64,000 nucleotides of DNA from Pseudonocardia nematodicida (GTDB lineage Bacteria > Actinomycetota > Actinomycetes > Mycobacteriales > Pseudonocardiaceae), in the NCBI RefSeq assembly GCF_040105385.1, contig NZ_JBEDNQ010000006.1, positions 186,001 through 250,000 on the forward strand, read 5' to 3'. Below, piece by piece: positions 33,835 to 41,011 of the stretch; within the stretch, counting starts at the first letter, position 1; each line of letters opens with the position of its first letter. A model generated the notes under the pieces. That model did no database searches. It had not been told where the DNA came from and was given only the letters and a program-made list of their open reading frames with translations. The translations under genes were made by a program, and so were the position numbers.

Positions 33835-34266
33835 TCAGCGGAGGGTGGCGCGCCGGCGCAACAGCGGGATCAGCACGGCCACCGCGAGGTGCACGACGTA
33901 GAGCGCGGTCATGGTCGCCGGCGTGGCGTCGATGAAGAAGATCGGGACCATCGACAGGGCCAGCACGGCGACGGCGATCACGACCCAGATCCGGAACCCG
34001 TGCCGGGTGAGGCGTTCGAGCGCCGCGAGCAGCCCCCAGCCCAGCAGGGCGAGGACCAGCGTGACCAGGGCGGTCGTCCCGGCTCCGATGACCACCGGCT
34101 GCACCGGATCGTCGATCAGGTAGTCGGCGCCGGCGAACCGCCCGATCTGCCGGACGAGCAGCGTGACGAGCACGGTGGCGGCGACGCCGGCCGCGCGGCC
34201 GGCCGGGACCGGGAGGCCGGCGAGCAGGACGGTCGGTGCGGTGCGGGTGGTGTCGTGTGTGGTCAT
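33835..34266 (-). CDS. Four-helix membrane protein, DUF6069-like
   Basis: The protein has 143 residues from ATG 34266. Four hydrophobic helices: ~27-38, ~58-83, ~91-111 and ~118-136 (AAGVAATVLVTLLVR, VIGAGTTALVTLVLALLGWG, IWVVIAVAVLALSMVPIFF, MTALYVVHLAVAVLIPLL). This is the pattern of the DUF6069 membrane family of actinobacteria; no function is known. It is read from a MerR-type promoter with a 19-bp spacer only 6 nt before the ATG, so its mRNA is probably leaderless. Confidence 0.78.
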   Translation of the reverse strand: MTTHDTTRTAPTVLLAGLPVPAGRAAGVAATVLVTLLVRQIGRFAGADYLIDDPVQPVVIGAGTTALVTLVLALLGWGLLAALERLTRHGFRIWVVIAVAVLALSMVPIFFIDATPATMTALYVVHLAVAVLIPLLRRRATLR

Positions 34267-34272
34267 GCCACG

Positions 34273-34303
34273 AGCCTGCGACCTGAACCTTACTTCAGAT
34301 CAA
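34273..34303 (-). promoter_or_regulatory. MerR-type promoter with 19-bp spacer and dyad
   Basis: On the minus strand: TTGATC (34303-34298), a 19-bp spacer and CAGGCT (34278-34273), then 6 nt to the ATG. The dyad CTGAA-N6-TTCAG (34283-34298) occupies the spacer, as in MerR/SoxR-controlled promoters. The same arrangement is found at 44683-44713 in front of an ABC exporter. Confidence 0.68.
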
Positions 34304-34420
34304 GAGATTTCTCCGGGGCCGGGCGGCGCAGCCCTGGTCGAGGTCCTGCGCGCACCCCGGTGCCGACCGGTGCTCGGCGGGTTCCACCGCCGGCGCGGTC
34401 GCGGGTGGGACGGGACGGTG

Positions 34421-34507
34421 TCAGTCGAGCCCGCGGACGATGTTCGCCTCGTCCTCGTCGTAGCCGGTCTCGACGGGCTCGGCGGTGGCGGTGTCGGTCG
34501 AATTCAT
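34421..34507 (-). CDS. 28-residue peptide with strong ribosome site
   Basis: ATG 34507 to TGA 34421 encodes 28 residues, beginning MNSTDTATAEPVETG and ending YDEDEANIVRGLD. A near-ideal GAGGAGG lies 5 nt before the ATG. The peptide is strongly acidic with no hydrophobic segment. It lies upstream of the DUF6069-like gene, in the same direction, ending 118 bp before that gene's promoter. No family is recognised. A leader peptide or small regulatory protein is possible; it could also be a chance ORF. Confidence 0.45.
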   Translation of the reverse strand: MNSTDTATAEPVETGYDEDEANIVRGLD

Positions 34508-34611
34508 GGTGGCCTCCTCGCGAACGGTGGATGACGAATGATGGATGCCCCGGGAGACGCCCGTCACGCGAGTTCGGTTGCTGTTCCGTTCGATGGACCG
34601 ATTCAGGCCAC

Positions 34612-34642
34612 CCGTACGGGGGAATCGCGAACCCCCGTACGG
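34612..34642. terminator. Hairpin directly after the htdX-like stop
   Basis: CCGTACGGGGG (34612-34622) and CCCCCGTACGG (34632-34642) form an 11-bp perfect stem with a 9-nt loop immediately downstream of the leftward MaoC gene's stop at 34643. Confidence 0.75.
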
Positions 34643-35527
34643 TCAGGTACCGACCCGTCCGACCAGGTGCAGCCGATCCGGCGTCCGCGCGCTGCGGACC
34701 GCCAGCCGCCAGCCGTCGTCGCCCCCGCTGTCGTGCGCGGTCACCAGCTCCACGCGGGCCGGCAGCAGGACCGGCTTGCGGAACCTGACGTCGTAGGTCA
34801 CCGCGTCCGGGAGCCGCCCCTCGAGCGAGGCGACCGCGCGCGCCGCCGTCCACATGCCGTGCGCGATCGCGCGGGGGAACCCCATGGCCCGCGCGGCGAG
34901 CGGGTGCAGGTGGATCGGGTTCACGTCACCGCTGACGGCGGCGTACCGGCGGCCGGCGTCGGCAGGCACCCTCCACAGTGCACTCGCAGACCCGGTGGGG
35001 GCCTCGATGCCGGCCGGCGCGGGCGCCGTCGCACCGTCCGGGGCCCGCGCTCCGCGGGCGAGGTAGGTGCTGCGGCCCTGCCAGACCGTCTCGTCGCCGG
35101 CGGAGACGGTCCCGACCAGGTCCACCTGCGCGCCCTGGGGGTGCGCGGCGAACCGTTCGGCGTGCACCCGCACGTCCAGGGCCTCCGCGGTGGCGATCGC
35201 GCGGTGCGCGGTGATCCGGTTGGTCAGGTGCACCATCCCCGGCAGCGCCAGCGGGAAGGACCTGTCGGCCATCAGCGCGACCTGCAGCGGGAACGTCAGC
35301 AGGTGCGGGTAGGTGAGCGGCAACGTGTCGCCGACCCGGAACCCGCAGACCCGGGCGTAGTCGGCGAGGTGGGACGGGTCGACGGTGACGTCCCGCCGGA
35401 CCAGCTCGACGTCCGGCAGGGTTGTCGACCCGCCGTGTCCGGCCCGCCCACCCCGCACCGCCCCGAGTGCGGCGCGGGCGTAGAGCGGGCCGAGCGCCGG
35501 CGGTGCGGGCAGTTCGGTCGTCGCCAC
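34643..35527 (-). CDS. MaoC-like (R)-specific enoyl-CoA/acyl hydratase, HtdX-like
   Basis: The protein has 294 residues from GTG 35527. It has a double hotdog fold: the C-terminal half has the hydratase motif YAAVSGDVNPIHLHPLAARAMGFPRAIAHGMW with catalytic Asp/His. The N-terminal half has PLTYPHLLTFPLQVALM. It follows a FabG4-like gene by one base and a thiolase, the same order of families as mycobacterial Rv0241c (htdX), Rv0242c (fabG4) and Rv0243 (fadA2). The trio would interconvert 3-ketoacyl, 3-hydroxyacyl and enoyl thioesters. Confidence 0.88.
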   Translation of the reverse strand: MATTELPAPPALGPLYARAALGAVRGGRAGHGGSTTLPDVELVRRDVTVDPSHLADYARVCGFRVGDTLPLTYPHLLTFPLQVALMADRSFPLALPGMVHLTNRITAHRAIATAEALDVRVHAERFAAHPQGAQVDLVGTVSAGDETVWQGRSTYLARGARAPDGATAPAPAGIEAPTGSASALWRVPADAGRRYAAVSGDVNPIHLHPLAARAMGFPRAIAHGMWTAARAVASLEGRLPDAVTYDVRFRKPVLLPARVELVTAHDSGGDDGWRLAVRSARTPDRLHLVGRVGT

Positions 35528-35528
35528 C

Positions 35529-36884
35529 TCAGGCCCCCAGGATCGACTGGCCGCAGACCCGCACGACCTGGCCGTTGAGGCCGCCGGACTCGGCGCGGCC
35601 GAGCCAGCCGATGGTCTCGGCGACGTCGACCGGCAGCCCGCCCTGCTTCAGCGAGTTGACCCGCCGTCCGGCCTCGCGGGTGCCGACCGGCATCGTCGCG
35701 GTCATCTCGGTCTCGATGAAGCCGGGCGCGACGGCGTTGATCGTCGCGGCGCGCTCGGCGAACCGCGGGGCCAGCGCGCGGACCATGCCGATCACGCCGG
35801 CCTTGGAGGCGGCGTAGTTGGTCTGGCCGCGGTTGCCGGCGATGCCGGACTGCGACGACACGCAGACCACCCGGCCCTCGGGCCGCAGCGGCGACCCGTC
35901 GTCGAGGAGCGCCTCGTTGATCCGCAGCTGGGCGCCCAGGTTGACCGCCAGCACCGGGTCCCAGCGCTCGGGGGTCATGTTGGCGAGCAGCTTGTCGCGG
36001 GTGATTCCGGCGTTGTGCACCACCAGGTCGACGCCGCCGTGCCGGTCCGCGAGGTGCGCGAGCAGCCGGTCGGCCGCGTCCGCGGCGGTGATGTCGAGCT
36101 GCAGCGCGGTGCCGCCGGTGCGGTTCGCGGTGGCGGCCAGCCCCTCCCCGGCGGCCGGGAGGTCGACGGCGACGATCGACGCGCCGTCCCGGGCCAGGGT
36201 GTCGGCGATCGCGGCGCCGATGCCCCGGGCGGCCCCGGTGACGACGGCGATCCGGCCGTCGAGGGGCCGTTCCTCGGCCCGCGGGTCGTCGACCTCGGCG
36301 GGTTCACGAGGGTTGCCGACCGGGTTCGCGACGTGCACGACCTGCCCGTCGACGTAGGCGGAGCGGGCCGACAGCAGGAACCGCAGCGTCGAGTCGACGG
36401 CCGTCGGCGGGGCGTCGCCGGCGACGACGACGAGGTTCGCCGTCGCGCCGGACCGCAGCTCCTTGGCGACCGAGCGGACCAGCCCGTCCAGTGCCTGGGC
36501 GACCGCGGCGGACTCGGGAGTCACGGCCTCGGCGGGCTCGGCGCCGATCAGCAGCAGCCGGCCCGAGGGGCCGAGCCGCTTCACCGCCGGGCCGAGCAGC
36601 TGCTGGGCGGCGGCGAGGTCGGCCAGCGTGGTCGCCCCGGTGAGGTCGACGACAACGCCGTGCAGCTTTTGCTCGCCCGGCTCGGAGAGCAGCGGGACGC
36701 CCTGCTCCTCGACCAGCGCGGAGGCGGCCTTCGCGAACCGGGCGCCACCGCCGACGTCCGCGACGAGCACCGGCCCGGCGAGCAACGGGTCGCCCGGGTG
36801 GTGCCGGCGCAGCTCCGGGACGGTGGGTGCCCCCAGCCGCTTCGCGAGCGGGTTGCGGGACAGGCCGGCCAGGAAATCACTCAT
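35529..36884 (-). CDS. fabG4: Two-domain 3-oxoacyl-(ACP/CoA) reductase, FabG4-like
   Basis: The protein has 451 residues from ATG 36884, about 200 longer than ordinary FabG. Residues ~1-200 are an extra Rossmann-like domain (PLLAGPVLVADVGGGARF, GRLLLIGAEPAEAV). From ~205 comes a complete SDR: VVTGAARGIGAAIA, VHNAGITRDKLLANM, VCVSSQSGIAGNRGQ and the YAASK catalytic pair, ending with substrate loop FIETEMTATMP. Length and layout match the high-molecular-weight FabG4 of mycobacteria, which is NADH-dependent. The ATG overlaps the upstream thiolase stop by 4 nt. Confidence 0.92.
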   Translation of the reverse strand: MSDFLAGLSRNPLAKRLGAPTVPELRRHHPGDPLLAGPVLVADVGGGARFAKAASALVEEQGVPLLSEPGEQKLHGVVVDLTGATTLADLAAAQQLLGPAVKRLGPSGRLLLIGAEPAEAVTPESAAVAQALDGLVRSVAKELRSGATANLVVVAGDAPPTAVDSTLRFLLSARSAYVDGQVVHVANPVGNPREPAEVDDPRAEERPLDGRIAVVTGAARGIGAAIADTLARDGASIVAVDLPAAGEGLAATANRTGGTALQLDITAADAADRLLAHLADRHGGVDLVVHNAGITRDKLLANMTPERWDPVLAVNLGAQLRINEALLDDGSPLRPEGRVVCVSSQSGIAGNRGQTNYAASKAGVIGMVRALAPRFAERAATINAVAPGFIETEMTATMPVGTREAGRRVNSLKQGGLPVDVAETIGWLGRAESGGLNGQVVRVCGQSILGA

Positions 36885-38206
36885 GCCGTCGCCTCCAGGA
36901 TCGCCACGACGCCCTGACCGCCGGCGGCGCAGATCGAGATCAGTCCACGCTGGTCGCGCCCCGCGGCGTCGGCCTTCTCGCGCAGGAGTTTCGCCAGCGT
37001 GGCGACGATCCGCCCGCCGGTCGCGGCGAACGGGTGCCCGGCCGCGAGCGAGGACCCGGTCACGTTGAGCCTCTCGTCGTCGATCGACCCGAGCGGTGCG
37101 TCGAGGCCGAGGCGCTCCTTGCAGAAGAAGGAGTCCTGCCAGGCCTTGCGCTGCACCTGGACGACCGAGGCGAACGCCTCGTGGATCTCGACCAGGTCGA
37201 AGTCCGCCAGGGTCAGGCCGCTGCGGGCCAGCAGCCGCGGGACCGCGAACACCGGCGCGGTGAGCAGGCCGTCCGAGCCGTACCGATGGTCGGCTCCGCC
37301 TCCGTGCACGTAGTCGACCGCCGCGGTCTCGGCGTCGACGACATGCGCGAGCACCGGCAGCCGGTGCTCGGCGGCCCACTCGTCGGACCCGAGCAGGACC
37401 AGCGCGGCACCGTCGGTCAGCGGGGTGGAGTTGCCGGCCGTCATGGTCGCCTCGGGGCCGCTGCCGAACACCGGCTTCAGCTTCCCGAGCTTCTCCACCG
37501 ACGAGTCGGGCCGCAGGTTGCCGTCCCGGGTCAGCCCGAGGTACGGGGTGACGAGGTCGTCGAAGAAGCCGCGCTCGTAGGCGGCGGCGAGGTTCCGGTG
37601 GCTGCGCGCGGTCAGCTCGTCCTGCTCGGTACGGCCGATGCCCCACTCGAGCGCGGTGCGCGCGGCGTGCTCGCCCATCGACAGCCCGGTGCGCGGCTCC
37701 GCGTTGCGCGGGATCTCCGGGACGAGCTGGGCCGGGCGCAGCCGGCCGACGAGCTTCAGCCGCTCGGTCGCGGACCGGGCCGCACCCAGCCGGACCAGCA
37801 CCCGTCGCAGGTCGTCGTTCAGCGCGATCGGCGCGTCCGAGGCGGTGTCCACGCCACCGGCCACACCGGACTCGACCTGACCGAGCGCGATCTTGTTGGC
37901 GACCGCGATCGTCGCCTCGAGACCGGTGCCACAGGCCTGCGCCACGTCGTAGGCGGGGGTGGCCGGGTCCAGCCGGCTGCCGAGCACGGCCTCCCGGGTG
38001 AGGTTGAAGTCGCGCGAGTGCTTGAGGACGGCGCCGGCCACGACCTCCCCGAGCCGCTCGCCGGCCAGCCCGAACCGGGCGACCAGGCCGTCGAGGGTGG
38101 TGGTGAGCATGTCGAGGTTCGACGCGCGGGCGTAGGCGCCATTCGCGCGGGCGAACGGGATCCGGTTGCCGCCGATGACGGCGGCGCGCCGGGCGCTGAC
38201 GGGCAT
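36881..38206 (-). CDS. fadA2: Acetyl-CoA acetyltransferase (thiolase), FadA2-like
   Basis: The protein has 441 residues from ATG 38206. Thiolase catalytic residues: Cys in DVAQACGTGLEATI, His in GSSLAAGHPFAATGGR and a C-terminal Cys in ISICAAGGQGVVAI; NEAFA-type segment reads EIHEAFASV. Longest similarity is to FadA2/FadI-type thiolases. It is first in the operon with fabG4 and the MaoC gene and is divergent from a TetR/acyl-CoA oxidase operon, with a 31-bp dyad between. Confidence 0.92.
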   Translation of the reverse strand: MPVSARRAAVIGGNRIPFARANGAYARASNLDMLTTTLDGLVARFGLAGERLGEVVAGAVLKHSRDFNLTREAVLGSRLDPATPAYDVAQACGTGLEATIAVANKIALGQVESGVAGGVDTASDAPIALNDDLRRVLVRLGAARSATERLKLVGRLRPAQLVPEIPRNAEPRTGLSMGEHAARTALEWGIGRTEQDELTARSHRNLAAAYERGFFDDLVTPYLGLTRDGNLRPDSSVEKLGKLKPVFGSGPEATMTAGNSTPLTDGAALVLLGSDEWAAEHRLPVLAHVVDAETAAVDYVHGGGADHRYGSDGLLTAPVFAVPRLLARSGLTLADFDLVEIHEAFASVVQVQRKAWQDSFFCKERLGLDAPLGSIDDERLNVTGSSLAAGHPFAATGGRIVATLAKLLREKADAAGRDQRGLISICAAGGQGVVAILEATA

Positions 38207-38245
38207 GGTCGTTCTCCTCGGGATCGGGTGCCGCGGGTTACCACC

Positions 38246-38276
38246 CAGTAGCCGATACTCAAGGTACACGGTACTG
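38246..38276. promoter_or_regulatory. Candidate operator between fadA2 and the TetR gene
   Basis: An imperfect 31-bp dyad has outer arms CAGTA and TACTG and inner TAC/GTA pairs (pattern CAGTA-N5-TAC-N5-GTA-N5-TACTG). It lies in the 78-bp divergent region and ends 8 bp before the TetR start, so the regulator could control both operons. Confidence 0.6.
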
Positions 38277-38284
38277 TCGGTGTC

Positions 38285-38938
38285 GTGAAGCTGCAGCGGG
38301 ACCGGCGCGACAGCCGGTGGGACGCGCACCGCGAGCAGCGGCGCGCGCAGCTCGTCGGCTCCGCGATCACCGCGATCCGGCGCGGCGGTGCCGGGACCGG
38401 GATGGACGAGATCGCCGCCGAGGCCGGGACCAGCAAGACCGTCGTCTACCGGCACTTCGGCGACCGGACGGGCCTCTACACCGCGGTCTGCGAGTCGGTG
38501 GCCGGTGTGCTGCTCGGCGAGATCCGCCGGGCCACCGCCGACGCGCTGTCGGGGGGTGGCCCGCGCGCCGCCGTCGCGTTCGGGATCGACGCCTACCTGC
38601 GGCTGATCGAGCGCGACCCGGCGCTCTACCGCTTCGTCGTCGCGCGGCCGCTGCTGGAGACCACTGCCCCCGACCCGGTGCACGACCTGGTCACCGTGAT
38701 CGGCGACGAGGTCGCCGCGGTGATCATTCGCACCACCGGCGACGACGACCCCGCCGGCCGGTCCGCGGCCCGCACCTGGGGACACGCCGTCGTCGGGCTG
38801 GTCCGCGGCGCCGCCGACGACTGGCTGGCCCGCCCGGACGGCACGCCCCGCGAGCGGCTCGCCGACCGGCTCACCGACCTCGCCTGGTCCGGCCTGTCCG
38901 GGCTGGCACCGACACACGCGCAGGAGGAACGGCCATGA
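38285..38938 (+). CDS. TetR-family regulator of the lipid locus
   Basis: The protein has 217 residues from GTG 38285. The N-terminal helix-turn-helix is recognisable (RRAQLVGSAITAIRRGGAG, AEAGTSKTVVYRHFGDRTGLY). The C-terminal ligand domain resembles regulators next to fadA2/fadE genes in mycobacteria and relatives. The stop overlaps the acyl-CoA oxidase start by 4 nt. Autoregulation and control of the divergent thiolase operon are inferred from the dyad. An acyl-CoA ligand is likely but unproven. Confidence 0.88.
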   Translation: MKLQRDRRDSRWDAHREQRRAQLVGSAITAIRRGGAGTGMDEIAAEAGTSKTVVYRHFGDRTGLYTAVCESVAGVLLGEIRRATADALSGGGPRAAVAFGIDAYLRLIERDPALYRFVVARPLLETTAPDPVHDLVTVIGDEVAAVIIRTTGDDDPAGRSAARTWGHAVVGLVRGAADDWLARPDGTPRERLADRLTDLAWSGLSGLAPTHAQEERP

Positions 38939-40896
38939 CCGACCAGGTATCCAGCGACGCACTGCGCACGGTGCTCGACGGGCGGTGGGCGCACGTCCGC
39001 GAGGAGACCCGCCGGCAGTTCGCCCGCCAGGACGTCCGCCCCGACCCGGACCTGTCCACCGAGGACTACCGCGCGCACGTCACCGCCGCGCTGAAGACCC
39101 TGGTCGCGTCCGGTCGCCCGCACACCGGTTTCGACCCGGCGGTCGGCGGGGAGGGCGACGTCGGCGGCGTCGTCACCGCGTTCGCCATGCTCGCCTACGG
39201 CGACCTGTCGCTGCTGGTGAAGGCCGGTGTCCAGTGGGGACTGTTCGGGGGCGCGGTGCAGGTACTCGGCACCGCCCGGCACCATCGGACCTACCTGCGC
39301 CGGATCGTCGACGGCGAGCTGCTGGGCTGCTTCGCGATGACCGAGGCCGGGCACGGGTCGGACGTCGCGCACCTGCACACCACCGCGACCTACGACCCGG
39401 CCGCGGAGGAGTTCGTCGTCCACACGCCGTACCCGCAGGCCCGGAAGGAGTACATCGGGAACGCCGCCCGCGACGGTGAGCTGGCCGTCGTCTTCGCCCA
39501 GCTGGTGACCGGCGGGACGAGCGAGGGGGTGCACGCGTTCCTCGTCCCGATCCGGGACGCCGGCGGTAACCCGGCGCCCGGCGTCACGATCGGCGACGAC
39601 GGGCGCAAGGGCGGCCTGAACGGCGTGGACAACGGCCGGCTGAGCTTCGACCACGTCCGGATCCCGCGCGAGAACCTGCTGAACCGGTTCGCCGACGTCG
39701 CCCCGGACGGCAGCTACTCGTCGCCGATCGGAGGGGAGACCGCCCGGTTCTTCACCATGCTCGGCACCCTGGTCCGCGGCCGGATCAGCGTCGCGGGCGG
39801 CGCGGGCGCGGCGACCGAGAAGGCGCTGACGCTGGCGGTGCGGTTCGCCGAACGACGGCGCCAGTTCTCGCACCCGGACACCGGCGCGGAGATCGCCGTC
39901 CTGGACTACCTGGCCCACCAGCGCAAGCTGCTGCCCGCGCTCGCGACGACCTACGCGCTGCACTTCGCGCAGGAGCAGCTGGTCGGGCGGATGCACGACC
40001 TGCAGGCCCCCGGCGCCGCCCCGGCCGGAGCCCGGGAGCAGCGGCTGCTGGAGCAGTCCGCGGCCGGGATCAAGGCCGTCGCCACCTGGCACGCCACGCA
40101 CACCATCCAGACCTGCCGGGAGGCGTGCGGGGGCGCGGGTTACCTGGAGGCGAACCTGCTGCCCGCGCTCAAGGCGGACACCGACGTGTTCACCACCTTC
40201 GAGGGCGACAACACGGTGCTGCTGCAGCTGCTGGCCAAGGAGCTGCTCGCGGACTACGGCCGCACGATCCGCAAGGGGAACCCGCGCGGCGTCGTCCCGC
40301 TGGTCGGCCGCCAGCTCGCCGGGGTACTCGCGGAGCGGACCGGTGCGGCGTCCCTGCCCCGCCGGCTGCCGGGGCGCGGGATCGACCTGAGCGACCCGGC
40401 GCGGTGCCGGGCACTGCTCGAGGTGCGCCGGCACGACACCCTCGCCACCGCCGTGCGGCACCTCGCTCCCGCCCTGCGGCGCGGGGCGGACTCGTTCGCC
40501 GTGTTCAACGCCGCGCAGGACCTGCTGCTGGAGGCCGCACGGGCGCATGTGGACAGCACGGTCGAGCGGGCCTTCGCCGACGCGCTCACCCGCGTCGCCG
40601 ACCCCGGCACCCGGGCGCTGCTCGAGAAGGTGCACGCCCTGCACGTGCTGTCGGTGATCGACCGGGAGCGGGCCTGGTACCTGGAGACGGGGCGGCTCAC
40701 CGCCACCGAGTCCCGCACGATCCGGCCGCTGGTCGACCGGCTGTGCGGCGAGCTGCGGCCGCACGCGCGGACGCTGGTCGACGCGTTCGGCATCCCGGAG
40801 AACGTGCTGGCCTGCCCGATGCTCGACGACGAGGCCTGGGCGCCGGGCCCGGACACCCCCGTCGCCCCGACCACCGACCGGATCGAGACCGGCTGA
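38935..40896 (+). CDS. Acyl-CoA oxidase / dehydrogenase family protein
   Basis: The protein has 653 residues from ATG 38935. The length and the extended C-terminal domain (~440-650) match acyl-CoA oxidases rather than the ~380-residue acyl-CoA dehydrogenases. Flavin/substrate segments: LLGCFAMTEAGHGSDVAHLHTTATYD, GRKGGLNGVDNGRLSFDHVRIPR, and the catalytic-loop region TCREACGGAGYLEANLL with VFTTFEGDNTVLLQLLAKEL. It should introduce the 2,3-double bond in acyl-CoA, with O2 as acceptor if a true oxidase. It is coupled to the TetR gene. Confidence 0.9.
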   Translation: MTDQVSSDALRTVLDGRWAHVREETRRQFARQDVRPDPDLSTEDYRAHVTAALKTLVASGRPHTGFDPAVGGEGDVGGVVTAFAMLAYGDLSLLVKAGVQWGLFGGAVQVLGTARHHRTYLRRIVDGELLGCFAMTEAGHGSDVAHLHTTATYDPAAEEFVVHTPYPQARKEYIGNAARDGELAVVFAQLVTGGTSEGVHAFLVPIRDAGGNPAPGVTIGDDGRKGGLNGVDNGRLSFDHVRIPRENLLNRFADVAPDGSYSSPIGGETARFFTMLGTLVRGRISVAGGAGAATEKALTLAVRFAERRRQFSHPDTGAEIAVLDYLAHQRKLLPALATTYALHFAQEQLVGRMHDLQAPGAAPAGAREQRLLEQSAAGIKAVATWHATHTIQTCREACGGAGYLEANLLPALKADTDVFTTFEGDNTVLLQLLAKELLADYGRTIRKGNPRGVVPLVGRQLAGVLAERTGAASLPRRLPGRGIDLSDPARCRALLEVRRHDTLATAVRHLAPALRRGADSFAVFNAAQDLLLEAARAHVDSTVERAFADALTRVADPGTRALLEKVHALHVLSVIDRERAWYLETGRLTATESRTIRPLVDRLCGELRPHARTLVDAFGIPENVLACPMLDDEAWAPGPDTPVAPTTDRIETG

Positions 40897-41011
40897 GTGG
40901 TGATCCGCCCCACATCACCCCTCGTGGCAGCGATCGCCCTGCGCTGCATACCCTCGCGGAAGGTCGGCGGTGATCCTCCGGCCGCGATGTCCGCTGCGCA
41001 GTGAGGTGTTC

